A stretch of 64,000 bases of DNA from DATAPD01 sp036265385 (GTDB lineage Bacteria > Acidobacteriota > Terriglobia > Terriglobales > Acidobacteriaceae). Every line of letters starts with the position of its first letter. The stretch's first letter is position 1. The notes under the pieces were generated by a model. It was given only the letters and a program-made list of their open reading frames with translations. It did not search any database and was not told the DNA's origin. Made by a program: the position numbers and the translations under genes. The stretch spans positions 558,001-622,000 of the forward strand of contig DATAPD010000015.1 in NCBI GenBank assembly GCA_036265385.1. The letters are read 5' to 3'. Below, piece by piece: positions 44,883-53,951 of the stretch.

Positions 44883-46331
44883 TCACGCCACCGATGTTGG
44901 CCATTCTAGACGATAGTCGCGGACAAGAGCGCGTAGCCGAAACAGATCATTTCGTTCGTTCGCAAGGTGTTCTCTCGCACGCGCCATGAGCTCACGGCGC
45001 AAATTCCTTTCTGCCTCGTCTGGCAGCGGCGAAAGTTCGTGAGGATCTGGCTCAAGATCGAATAACTCATCGGGATGACCGTCGAAATGCATTATGAGTT
45101 TATGAAATCCATGTCGTATTGCCATCAGGCGTGTACCCCAGCGCTGCTTCGACCAATAAGGATTCGTACAGCCCTTTATGCATTCGGCAATCGCTACCTC
45201 TGAAAGCTTTTGGCCAGAGCTCAATTGTTCCCAAGCGCTGCGACCGCAAAATTCCGCTGGACTCTGGATTTGAATCGCATCTAGCAGAGTGGGCGCAAGG
45301 TGAACGAGGCTAAAGGGCGATTGCACTTGAGTGTTGATCTTTGCGCTTGGAATGCGCAGTAGAAGCGGTACGTGCAGTGTTTCTTCAAACAGACCGGTCG
45401 GAGCATGAAATCTTCCGCCGTGCTCCAGGAATTCCTCCCCATGATCAGCAGTCAAGGCAAATAAACAATTTTCCCATAAGCCCAAGCGGCCTAGAGCCTG
45501 AACGAGTCGATCCAGCTGAGCGTCAACCCACCGAATTCCCGCGTCGTACAAGTCCACAATCTTCGATCGCGACGATTGAAGCCGACGAACACCGATATCA
45601 TCTCGATTCCAATAGGAATTCAGATAACGTGTCTGAAAGGGTGACGATTTCGGAACACTCATGAGTTCCTGCGCTTCCGGGGATGGATAGTATGGCGCAT
45701 GCGGATCCATCAAGTGGAGCCAGAGGAAAAATGGTGAGTCGCCGACGGTCTCGAGCCATGAAGTGGCGCGCTCGACGATTATGTCCGCTGACGGGAAGCG
45801 ACGCAGCTGAGCGAATGAAACTGGCTTTGATGTGGCCCAGCGTTGGCAATACTGAAAATAAAGTTCGTCATATAAGTTCCCTAACGGTCCTAATCGATGG
45901 GTTATTCGGTCCAGTGCGCGATTCAAACTGTTGCTTTCACTTGTGCTCACCGTGAACTCAACTTCATCGCCTAAGAAATCTTCGAAGAGTTCAAATCCTT
46001 TGTCGTATCCGAATCTTGCGGAGATATAGGGATTCGCGGCCGAGAATGCAGCGGTGCGATAACCGTGATCTTGTAATACGGATGCAATAGTGGGTTCCCC
46101 GGGTGCAATTCCCAGAACATCACGGCCCAGTGAAAGCGATGGGCGTGAGGCCAAGATCGATGGTAATGAATAGTACGTCGGCACTCCTGCTGCGGTGGCG
46201 GCGTGGAATATGCAGTTTTCAGCAGCTAGAGAATCTAGAAATGGTGTAGTGGGGCGATCGTATCCGAGAAAACTCACATGGTCCGCTCGAAGGCAGTCGA
46301 CCGTTACGAGAATGACAGATGTGGCAGTCAT
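44883..46331 (-). CDS. Sulfatase/alkaline-phosphatase superfamily protein (PF00884 type)
   Basis: A 482-residue enzyme of the alkaline-phosphatase superfamily. Metal-binding motifs are VTVDCLRADHVSF near the N-terminus and LTADHGEEFLEHGGRFH further on. At the nucleophile position the sequence is YYSLPSILASR: a Ser, not the Cys-x-Pro-x-Arg needed for formylglycine sulfatases, and the Arg is missing too. It may be a phospho- or sulfo-transferase/hydrolase using Ser or a distinct mechanism. It has no signal peptide. The start overlaps the deacetylase-like gene stop (ATGA). Confidence 0.8.
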   Translation of the reverse strand: MTATSVILVTVDCLRADHVSFLGYDRPTTPFLDSLAAENCIFHAATAAGVPTYYSLPSILASRPSLSLGRDVLGIAPGEPTIASVLQDHGYRTAAFSAANPYISARFGYDKGFELFEDFLGDEVEFTVSTSESNSLNRALDRITHRLGPLGNLYDELYFQYCQRWATSKPVSFAQLRRFPSADIIVERATSWLETVGDSPFFLWLHLMDPHAPYYPSPEAQELMSVPKSSPFQTRYLNSYWNRDDIGVRRLQSSRSKIVDLYDAGIRWVDAQLDRLVQALGRLGLWENCLFALTADHGEEFLEHGGRFHAPTGLFEETLHVPLLLRIPSAKINTQVQSPFSLVHLAPTLLDAIQIQSPAEFCGRSAWEQLSSGQKLSEVAIAECIKGCTNPYWSKQRWGTRLMAIRHGFHKLIMHFDGHPDELFDLEPDPHELSPLPDEAERNLRRELMARAREHLANERNDLFRLRALVRDYRLEWPTSVA

Positions 46332-47518
46332 GCCTGTGCTTTTCTAAGATCGTCAAGGCTTCGAACACGCCGCTTTTTCACATCAATGATTGGACTCGCA
46401 AAGCTTGATTCGTAGGATCCCGATTCGATGATATGGAACAAGTCGTCATCGTGAACATACAACAAGTCTGGGTGTCGCGATTCGAGAGTCTTTAGAAAGC
46501 TGTCTAACAACATCAGCGTGCGGCTACGGAAGTCGCGCACAGTCGAATGGAAATTGATGGAGTGAACTGAAACCACTGCAGGAATGCGAGCAGTAAAACA
46601 GTCTTCCGCCTTGTAGAGTACGTCTTCTAGTGAAAAGTCCGAGGACACAGCGGGCTCGAACTCAATAGTCCGATAAAGCTGAAGTGTTCCGCTCTTGTCG
46701 AAATGCGGCAGTGGCAGAGGCGATGGGCCGTTTTGTGCAGATCGAATGCCGAGTGCGGACCAAACAGAGTTGGTATCAGAATTAGATCGATACCCCGGGG
46801 CACAGGCGGAACGAGGCAACGTACCGAAGAGTTTGGCAAATAAAGCAACTGCTTCACCTATGTACTTCTCCTGTTGATTCTTTCGAAGGAACCTTTTGTC
46901 GGAGGGCAGTTCGCAGTCCCAGTATTCATAACCTATCCATGGCATGCGCCAATAAATGTAGGGCGTTCTCGCAGCCCATAGTGTCCGAAGCAGATGGCCA
47001 CGTTCTCCTTGATCTTTCGAATGCCGCTGCACAGCCTCCCTGCAGAAATGTGACGTTCCATGCAAGGCCGGGTAAAAGAAGCCTGCTTGAACCCCTTCAC
47101 GATAGCCTTCCAAAAGTCCTGGGCGCGACCACCCATCGGGAAGACCATCGGATAATGGCAGAAAGTGCAGCTTGGGAGCATCTTGAAGGGTTCTGGAGAA
47201 ATCAAGATTAGACGTAACGAAATTCATCACCAACACTGGGGGCCGGCCCGTAGAGTCGCGATGACGAGACAACATGGATATCAAAGCTTCAAGATCGGAA
47301 GATGTTTCCAATGTATAGAAATCGTAGGGCTGCTCTCCGATCTTGATTCCGCTATCCGCTAATAGGCACGCGCCGTCTGAATCGCATAACCCGATGCGCC
47401 CCCAGTCATCGCTTTGCAGAATCAATAGAGGCCGGTCAGGTAGGTAGACACTCCGAGGCACGCTTGCCTCAATGCGTGCCTTGATTTTGTTCAGGATTCT
47501 CAACCGGCACGAACTCAT
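46328..47518 (-). CDS. Divergent polysaccharide deacetylase-like protein
   Basis: A 396-residue protein with motifs recalling the NodB/CE4 fold: an acidic start LLILQSDDWGRIG (Asp pair), a histidine motif YPALHGTSHFCRE, APGYRSNSDTN, and VVSVHSINFHS. These are the metal-binding and catalytic positions of deacetylases, but the order and spacing are divergent, so activity is inferred. It may remove N- or O-acetyl groups from the growing glycan. Its ATG overlaps the methyltransferase stop and its stop overlaps the sulfatase-type start, both as ATGA. Confidence 0.6.
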   Translation of the reverse strand: MSSCRLRILNKIKARIEASVPRSVYLPDRPLLILQSDDWGRIGLCDSDGACLLADSGIKIGEQPYDFYTLETSSDLEALISMLSRHRDSTGRPPVLVMNFVTSNLDFSRTLQDAPKLHFLPLSDGLPDGWSRPGLLEGYREGVQAGFFYPALHGTSHFCREAVQRHSKDQGERGHLLRTLWAARTPYIYWRMPWIGYEYWDCELPSDKRFLRKNQQEKYIGEAVALFAKLFGTLPRSACAPGYRSNSDTNSVWSALGIRSAQNGPSPLPLPHFDKSGTLQLYRTIEFEPAVSSDFSLEDVLYKAEDCFTARIPAVVSVHSINFHSTVRDFRSRTLMLLDSFLKTLESRHPDLLYVHDDDLFHIIESGSYESSFASPIIDVKKRRVRSLDDLRKAQA

Positions 47519-48219
47519 TTCCGCGCAAAAACGCTGTAATTCACTACAAACTGATCGTTCATGCTAGGAACAATGCTCTCCAAGCCAGCTCCCATCACGT
47601 TCAGCATTGGGCATAGCGTTCGACGATACAACCAGCGAAGCCACGGATACCGCACGAAAATATTGAAACACGCGTTAGCTGTTCGGAAGAATCCAGAAAT
47701 GCTTCGGCCTTCGGGGATAATCTCGACGTGATCGAATTCGGCGAATAGATGACGCAGCGCACCCGGCAAGAAACGCCAGCATTCTTCGTACGCATCCGTT
47801 GGACAAACAGCAGGAACACTTAAAAAAAAAGAGCCGCCTTTCCTAAGGACTCTAAGAACCTCGTGCACCAGAATTCCAGGCTCGGTAACATATTGAAGAA
47901 CCTGCGTACAGATCACCAGATCGAATTGCTCAGGCCTAAAAGGCAACTGCTCGCCACGGCTGACAACATGGACTAGCGGCGTCCTCCGAAGATCTGTTGC
48001 GATATAACCCGCAAGTCGGCCTTCGAGCAAGGGGCGATAGGGCTGGATCCGTCCTCCCACGTCCAAGACGAATAATTTTTCTCCAGGTAGATTGGCAATC
48101 CAATCCTGCAGTATCAGACGCCTTCGTCTCAAAACAAGCCAATGAGGATCCCAGATCGCTGGATACAAGCGCTTCTTGCCCTCAAGGACCACTCGATCCA
48201 ACGTCTCAATTTCACCCAT
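47515..48219 (-). CDS. Class I SAM-dependent methyltransferase
   Basis: A 234-residue Methyltransf_11-like protein. Motif I is degenerate (LFVLDVGGRIQPYRPLL), followed by YIATDLRR and the motif II/III region FDLVICTQVLQYVTEPG and VLRVLRKGGSFFLSVP. Absence of the usual GxGxG is worth noting but is seen in many glycan methyltransferases. It could O-methylate a terminal sugar. Spacing of 30 nt to the small gene at 48250 and ATGA overlap with the following gene place it in the operon. Confidence 0.8.
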   Translation of the reverse strand: MGEIETLDRVVLEGKKRLYPAIWDPHWLVLRRRRLILQDWIANLPGEKLFVLDVGGRIQPYRPLLEGRLAGYIATDLRRTPLVHVVSRGEQLPFRPEQFDLVICTQVLQYVTEPGILVHEVLRVLRKGGSFFLSVPAVCPTDAYEECWRFLPGALRHLFAEFDHVEIIPEGRSISGFFRTANACFNIFVRYPWLRWLYRRTLCPMLNVMGAGLESIVPSMNDQFVVNYSVFARK

Positions 48220-48249
48220 ACGATATGCAGTCGATTGCCTCGCTGCCGT

Positions 48250-48447
48250 TCACATGTACCCTAGGTTCTTGAGTCGTTCGTCGATCATGTGCTTTTCACG
48301 CTGGTCCATGTGGTCTGATTCCTCTCGGCTGATTTCGCTCAGCAAAAAAGTGAGCAGTTCTTCGATACTGCTGAACCGATGCCCCCATCTTGTTTCCGCA
48401 GCCTTGCAAAGATGCTCCGGAAGCTTGACCTCGCGAAAGTCTTCCAT
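48250..48447 (-). CDS. Small 65-residue protein, unknown function
   Basis: Starts at ATG 48447, five bases after the stop of the sulfotransferase-flippase gene, and encodes a helical, charged protein: VKLPEHLCKAAETRW, then FSSIEELLTFLLSEIS, ending in ERLKNLGYM. The middle resembles ribbon-helix-helix-like or coiled small proteins, and the ending recalls the C-terminal tails seen in some sulfatase-superfamily proteins (an impression, not proof). A TTG at 48492 would overlap the upstream gene. Such short proteins may pair with the sulfatase-type or sulfotransferase enzyme of the locus. Confidence 0.55.
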   Translation of the reverse strand: MEDFREVKLPEHLCKAAETRWGHRFSSIEELLTFLLSEISREESDHMDQREKHMIDERLKNLGYM

Positions 48448-48452
48448 AGAGG

Positions 48453-51266
48453 CTACTTGGTCCTCCCCCAATTTCCGCGCAATCTGCTCCAAACGGCATC
48501 GGCAATCAGCCGATCATCCGTATCAAGTCCCGAAAACAGCAGAGTGGTTCCAAATATTATGTAACCAGCAGTGATGCAAAACATAATTGTCACTAAATTT
48601 GTCGCATTCGAAAACTCACGCCTTAGCAACAGTGTGGCGGCTGTAGTGAGCATTGCAGCCGGTACAAGACGAAAATACGTGCGATTGTACGGCGTAAAGT
48701 TGAGAGATGATCGCACTTGAAGCAAATTCAACAGGTTTGTACCAGCATTGGTCAGTGCGGCCGCTGTGACAGCACCCATGATTCCCCACTTGGGAATTAG
48801 CAACAAGTCAAACACGATCAGCGTTACTGCCATCACCGCTTGCACCTTAATCAAGCGATTTTGGTGGCCAGACATGAGCAGCAAGTAACCAACTGATCCA
48901 GTGCCGCAGTTTATCAATTGTCCAAGGGTGCCGATAACCAGCACGGGCCAACCGACCGCAAACTCCACACCGAAGATACCCATGAGCGGTTTAGCAAAGA
49001 TGATGATCGCGATCGACAGTGGCAATGTGAAAGCGAAGATCCATTTGGTAAGGGTTTGGAACAGTTTTTCCAGTAGCTGGTGTTCGCCTCGCGAATGCAG
49101 GTCCGAAATGGTTGGCGAAAAGATCTGGTTCACTGACTGCAACGCAATGGGCACAAACGCCACCACAGTCATAGCGACAGCGTAGATTCCAACCTCGCGC
49201 GGATTTAAGTAAAAACCAATCAGAATTTTGTCAGTCTGCGCCAACAGAAACTCGAGAATCGAAATTCCCAGGGCCGCCATTCCAAAAACTAGCACTTGCC
49301 TACCGAGAGGTGGAAGAGGTCCCACCTGACGAAAGACGTCCGGTGGAGTCAGTTTCCGGACAGCCATGATTAGCAAGCCAAGGACAACGCAGGCCCCTAA
49401 AACCTGCGCCACTAGATAACCCCACAAGCCTCGCCCCCGCATCAGGAGTGCGATGGTGAGCACAATGACGAGGGGAGTTCCAATGAAATTCGTTATTAGT
49501 GTGCGACGAGAAACATCTTTATATCCTTGCAGAATTTGTCCACCCAAGTTGGTCAGCGCACCAACCAGCATGATGAAGGCAAACAGGATGAAATAGGGAT
49601 CGAGTTCAGATGTGTGATAAATATGTCGCGCAAGCCATGGGCCAACCATCACAAGTGCACTTGCGAGAATTATGTTAGTAGATAGCAACAACGTCGACGA
49701 CCTCAGCAGAAATCCTCTGAGCAGATTGCTTTGGCGGGTCGCGCAATAATGAGCAACGAAGCGAACCGCAGACTGCGGCAAACCAAGACCGTTGAACACT
49801 CCCAGCAGCGCTACGATTGTCATCCCGAGCGCATACACTCCCAGTGCGTTAGCACCGATTGTGCGCGCCAGGTAAATCTTGAACAGATATCCCGCAATTC
49901 CTGTGAAAACTGTTCCCGCAAAGAAAACTGCTGAATGTCGCGAGATCTGTCCAATATTTTGACGAAACTTTGCGGGATCCGGCACGCTGGATAGTTGTTC
50001 GATTTCGCCCAATGATCCAGCTGAGGTTCCAGGCTCCTGAGGCACTTCTGTGATACCCATCAAGTCAAGATCAACGGTCTGGCCCATACGTGATTGAGAT
50101 TGCGTGTGCTCTGCCAGGCTGATGGCTGAGGCTCGTTGAGCCCAATCATTTGAGCTTCTGGCTACTCGACGTCTGGGAGAAAGTGCAAGGCAACGGCTGC
50201 CGATCTTGTAAGCATTCAAGACCAATTTGCCGCGACGTCTCATTCGTTTTCGGAAAACTCCACCCCGCATCTGTTCGTATCGTTTTTGAGCGTTGGCGAG
50301 CACGCGAGAATACGTGCTCCTCTCGATCCCTTGGCTAGTACGATCACCCTCGTAGCCCAAACATCTCATCTCTTCGTGCAAGAATTCATCTATCGCCGCG
50401 ATCTGGCGATCACTCAGGGCTTTCTTGTAACGCGCGATTCGCTCTGTAGATGCAGGTTTCGCCAGCATTGCATGATGTTTGGCCTCAGAACCGGCTATCC
50501 AGTTCGCAGACCGGTCATGGAAGTCCACCATTGCAGGCTGAAACTCAATCTCAAGGAATGTGCAGACAGCACGCAACACAGTCCCGGGACTGGAGGTCAA
50601 CTCTTCATACTTGACGAGGTGGAAGCGATCGGGCGCGTACCCAGGCTCGTCAAAGAATTTGCGAAGGTAGTAGCGGATCAGCGCTGCAGTGCTCATCAGG
50701 AAATCATCGTCACGGCGTCCTGCGCCCCACCGATCGTCGTAGGAGACGATCACGTCACGAGGATCGCGAACCGTGACGATCACCTTTGCATTCGGGAACA
50801 ACTCCTTGATGTGGCGCAGCCACAAAATGTGGCCGGGGGTTTTTTCGCCCCAAAGTAAAGCTCCTCTTGCTTTTGCGTACGCATCACCAAAATGTTGCAG
50901 TACCGGCGCGGTCGGGCCGACGTAGGATGGGTGCTTCGAAGCCTCCTCGGCCCAAATCCGCGCAGCGGGATCATTGTAAGAAATGAGATTTTGCCAGACT
51001 TGCTGGAGGAAGAGTCTGTATTGCCAATTGCTCTTGAACTCTTTTAAACAACCGAACCGATCCAGGATTACGTAGCACCAAGTTTCGGGGAACACCGCCA
51101 ATTCCGGATTCGCATCAAGCATCCGCGAAAGGAGGGTTGACCCAGAGCGGCCAAGTCCTACGATGAAGAACGGCGACGTGGAAGCAGGCTCACTTGATCC
51201 TGTGTTCAATGAGGACGAACGAAGCGAGACCTCCGTTCTTAAGGAATTGGCATCATTAACAATCAC
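48453..51266 (-). CDS. Sulfotransferase fused to Wzx-type polysaccharide flippase
   Basis: A 937-residue fusion. Residues about 30-305 are a PAPS-dependent sulfotransferase: 5'-phosphosulfate loop FIVGLGRSGSTLLSRML (33-50) and 3'-phosphate motif VRDPRDVIVSYDDRWG (166-181). Residues 305-430 are a charged, low-conservation linker. Residues about 437-937 are a MATE/MOP flippase: SRHSAVFFAGTVFTGIAGYL, GVYALGMTIVALLGVFNG, a conserved sixth-helix region, and about 12-14 helices. The sulfotransferase end would be cytoplasmic, ready to sulfate the lipid-linked repeat before flipping. Start is GTG 51266 and its ribosome site is weak. Confidence 0.88.
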   Translation of the reverse strand: MIVNDANSLRTEVSLRSSSLNTGSSEPASTSPFFIVGLGRSGSTLLSRMLDANPELAVFPETWCYVILDRFGCLKEFKSNWQYRLFLQQVWQNLISYNDPAARIWAEEASKHPSYVGPTAPVLQHFGDAYAKARGALLWGEKTPGHILWLRHIKELFPNAKVIVTVRDPRDVIVSYDDRWGAGRRDDDFLMSTAALIRYYLRKFFDEPGYAPDRFHLVKYEELTSSPGTVLRAVCTFLEIEFQPAMVDFHDRSANWIAGSEAKHHAMLAKPASTERIARYKKALSDRQIAAIDEFLHEEMRCLGYEGDRTSQGIERSTYSRVLANAQKRYEQMRGGVFRKRMRRRGKLVLNAYKIGSRCLALSPRRRVARSSNDWAQRASAISLAEHTQSQSRMGQTVDLDLMGITEVPQEPGTSAGSLGEIEQLSSVPDPAKFRQNIGQISRHSAVFFAGTVFTGIAGYLFKIYLARTIGANALGVYALGMTIVALLGVFNGLGLPQSAVRFVAHYCATRQSNLLRGFLLRSSTLLLSTNIILASALVMVGPWLARHIYHTSELDPYFILFAFIMLVGALTNLGGQILQGYKDVSRRTLITNFIGTPLVIVLTIALLMRGRGLWGYLVAQVLGACVVLGLLIMAVRKLTPPDVFRQVGPLPPLGRQVLVFGMAALGISILEFLLAQTDKILIGFYLNPREVGIYAVAMTVVAFVPIALQSVNQIFSPTISDLHSRGEHQLLEKLFQTLTKWIFAFTLPLSIAIIIFAKPLMGIFGVEFAVGWPVLVIGTLGQLINCGTGSVGYLLLMSGHQNRLIKVQAVMAVTLIVFDLLLIPKWGIMGAVTAAALTNAGTNLLNLLQVRSSLNFTPYNRTYFRLVPAAMLTTAATLLLRREFSNATNLVTIMFCITAGYIIFGTTLLFSGLDTDDRLIADAVWSRLRGNWGRTK

Positions 51267-51402
51267 AGGAATCGATATCTCCGTAGTGTATCAGCGTGCC
51301 GAATGCAGTCGGGTGTTAAGTGTGGAAAAGCTCCAACTTGACTGTTTTCTTCTTCGCGGGAGTTTCATCATTCGCGAACCGCACATGGCTCGATATCTTT
51401 CC

Positions 51403-53103
51403 TCAAGCTGATTTCTGGAAAAACTGACGATAAGACATTTGCCCGCGCAGCACGAACCCAAAGAGTTCTAGAGATTGCCGTAGGATTACATTGTTCGTCG
51501 CAATGGCCGCCCAAGGTTTCCTGCCTTGCTGTCGTATTCGATCCACCGCGGCTCGGATCACACTTTCGCCTAGCCCGGTGTTCGGTCGCTGCTCCGTAGT
51601 GAAGATGTCACAGATCACCGATGCTTCCGCACTTGCCCGCATCAAGCGCTTCTCTGAAATGAGAGTCTGCTCGGCGGGCACTATGCAACAAAATTCCACC
51701 GGATCCCCTTCGTCATTTAAACGAGCGAAACCTTCTCTCCCCAGAACAGACAAATGCTGAGCAAGACGAAGTAGATAAGTCTGAAACGCAGAGTGATTTC
51801 CCGATTCCATGACTGTTTTCGCCAGAACCCGAAGGTCCAGAGAAACGATGCGGTTGGAAGAACTGCTTGCTGAATCGGGATCTTCGTTTTTTGAATATTC
51901 GTAAAGGGCTAACTTTTGTGTAGGGGTGAGCCTATCTATCAACTCACGCCTCTGATCGTCGGCACACGAATGACGAGTTTCGGAGCGAGCTCTGACGCTG
52001 CTTACCTTCGCACGTACGTTTCTCAGCGATGATTCAACCCGCGGGAACTTCTTTACAGCCTCGGCTGCATGGTAGCGGGCAATGTGTCGGAATTGTTGTG
52101 TGCGAGAGCGCGAAAGAGTGACATACAAAGTTTTGCGAGTACCTTCCGCAAACCTTTCCTTGTAACCCTCGGCGCCTAAGCCGAGATCGACAATGTGAAT
52201 CTCAGGACGCGCGGCAGATTCAACAATGATTTCAGAAAGAAGACATACGCCAGGCGAATACTGTTCGACATCTGTTTCGAATGTAGGCTGGTAGTAAAAC
52301 CAGCTTCCATTGAACCGGAATCCATAGTTCCAGGCGACCGCCCTTCCGCGCACGCTAAGACGCGTCAATGCCAGCCAACCGGACTCGCTAAGCAATCTGG
52401 CTAGTTCCGCAAGGAATGTCCTGCGCTCCAAATGACTGATGTTGCTGATACGGCTCGTCGCGAGAAAGCGCGCAACGTGCGCGACAAAAAACTCGGGCAA
52501 TGCTGACTCGACTTCTTTCCAATCGGAAAGGTGATCCACTCGCACCGACCCCTGCCGTGCCAATGCATTCATCCCGTATCGGTACGATTTTCTTTTTTTT
52601 ATCCGCCTTTTTAATTGGTCGCGTTGCTCAGTGTCACTGAAGCCGAGATGTGCACAAACGTAGCCTAAACGGGAACCGAATTTATATTGATGGTGCTTTG
52701 CGACCTGAGGTAGGGATTTAAGCGTTGCTGAATCTTCAGGCAAATTCGCAAGCGCAATATCCTTTACGGCCGCTTTTCGCAGTTCCGACAATGCCGCGTC
52801 AAGGGTCGAATACCTGTCCTCTGGCCGGCTTATGAAGTCACAGTAGTCGGACGTCGTTGCGCCCAGGAAACTCGCGCGCTTCCCTGTCAAATCAGTTGCC
52901 ATTGCGGCAACTCCGACGAGTTCCGTCTGGTCATATCCGAGAACCAGAAAGGGATAAAGGCTTTTCCCATAAGCAAGGCTCACTGCGCGTGCCCATTCGT
53001 AAGTGTAAAAAATCTCGGGCCGTTCCATCCGGTGCACCAGTCGATCCCATGCGGCTCCAAGCGCTAAATCGAGTGGAATTTCACGGTGAACTTCTATGCG
53101 CAA
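51403..53103 (-). CDS. FemAB/CelD-like GNAT protein with second C-terminal GNAT-like domain
   Basis: A 566-residue protein. The first part (about 1-340) is a FemAB/Acetyltransf_6 type domain: WDRLVHRMERPEIFYTYEWA, WNYGFRFNGSWFYYQPTF and DLGLGAEGYKERFAEG. The last part (about 430-566) looks like a GNAT acetyltransferase core, with FCCIVPAEQTLISEKRLM and RPNTGLGESVIRAAVDRI. It could acylate a sugar amine or add an amino acid. The start is TTG 53103: AGAGG lies 7 nt upstream and the overlap with the methyltransferase stop is only 10 nt; an ATG at 53151 would overlap by 58. Confidence 0.78.
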   Translation of the reverse strand: MRIEVHREIPLDLALGAAWDRLVHRMERPEIFYTYEWARAVSLAYGKSLYPFLVLGYDQTELVGVAAMATDLTGKRASFLGATTSDYCDFISRPEDRYSTLDAALSELRKAAVKDIALANLPEDSATLKSLPQVAKHHQYKFGSRLGYVCAHLGFSDTEQRDQLKRRIKKRKSYRYGMNALARQGSVRVDHLSDWKEVESALPEFFVAHVARFLATSRISNISHLERRTFLAELARLLSESGWLALTRLSVRGRAVAWNYGFRFNGSWFYYQPTFETDVEQYSPGVCLLSEIIVESAARPEIHIVDLGLGAEGYKERFAEGTRKTLYVTLSRSRTQQFRHIARYHAAEAVKKFPRVESSLRNVRAKVSSVRARSETRHSCADDQRRELIDRLTPTQKLALYEYSKNEDPDSASSSSNRIVSLDLRVLAKTVMESGNHSAFQTYLLRLAQHLSVLGREGFARLNDEGDPVEFCCIVPAEQTLISEKRLMRASAEASVICDIFTTEQRPNTGLGESVIRAAVDRIRQQGRKPWAAIATNNVILRQSLELFGFVLRGQMSYRQFFQKSA

Positions 53104-53951
53104 TGCTTGGCCTCTGTCGGCTTCTCCGATCGGGCTGCATAGTAATACCATTCAGTCCACAAATCTTTGCTCTTGTCTGGATAGTCGTTGCCGACTGTGT
53201 GCTGACATTTCAAATTCGCGGACACGAGTTCGTTCACCACCCTTTTCGGAATCGCATAATGTGTCATCAGTCCACCATGCGCTGAATCCATCATCCACCC
53301 ATCACCCGCCCAGAAGGCACGTGAAGTGAGGCGACGAACCGATCGCTCAAAAGAGATCGCCAAAGCTTTCACGTAAGCAAAACAGACTCTTACGATGGTC
53401 AAGCAAAAGAGGATAGTTTGATACATCGGCGTGCCTCTAAGGGCGGTGGTTTCCGCAAGAGTCCCAATGCGCTCCGGATTCCAGGAAGGACGCTGCAGAA
53501 TCGCTCGGGGATTGTGCGACGAAAAGATGAAAATTCCACCTGGCTTGAGGACTCTTGCGACCTCCATGAGCGCCCGTTGCCGTTTGGAGTTTGGCATCAC
53601 GTAATCGAGGCCGTTGAATGCCATCACCGCAACATCGAACGAATGGTCCGCGAACTGTGCGAGATTGGCTACATCGGCGACACAAAATGAGATCCCAGGA
53701 AATTTTGCGCGGCAAACCTGAACCATCGACTCCGAGTAATCTACGCCAACGTAGAACGATGCCAACGCTGACAAGTAAGGCGTTGTTCGTCCCCCGCCCA
53801 CGCCTAAATCCAAAATCGCATCGCCTTGCTTTACATAGCGCTCAAACAGGAACCGCTCCGCAGGGGCAACATATTCAAGTTGTTGATAATACGCTGCAAC
53901 GTCCGGAGAACTGTACACCTCCAGATTGGCATCAGTGTTCTGTACAGTCAT
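53094..53951 (-). CDS. Class I SAM-dependent methyltransferase
   Basis: A 285-residue methyltransferase with motif I AILDLGVGGGRTTPYL, motif II GVDYSESMVQVCR, then VAVMAFNGLDYVMP and VARVLKPGGIFIFSSHNP. The N-terminal YSSPDVAAYYQQL is typical of Methyltransf_25/11 enzymes of glycan or lipid pathways. ATG 53951 is fixed by an ATGA overlap with the deacetylase stop; an ATG four codons upstream is less likely. The C-terminal helices (about 185-235) may form a membrane-associated cap. Target unknown. Confidence 0.82.
   Translation of the reverse strand: MTVQNTDANLEVYSSPDVAAYYQQLEYVAPAERFLFERYVKQGDAILDLGVGGGRTTPYLSALASFYVGVDYSESMVQVCRAKFPGISFCVADVANLAQFADHSFDVAVMAFNGLDYVMPNSKRQRALMEVARVLKPGGIFIFSSHNPRAILQRPSWNPERIGTLAETTALRGTPMYQTILFCLTIVRVCFAYVKALAISFERSVRRLTSRAFWAGDGWMMDSAHGGLMTHYAIPKRVVNELVSANLKCQHTVGNDYPDKSKDLWTEWYYYAARSEKPTEAKHCA

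Noticed and set aside
44883..46331. Formylglycine-dependent arylsulfatase
   Set aside because: The C/S-x-P-x-R signature is not present; only a Ser with no Arg is found.
48448..48492. An 80-residue version of the small protein
   Set aside because: Its start is a TTG within the sulfotransferase-flippase gene, while ATG 48447 follows that gene's stop by 5 nt.
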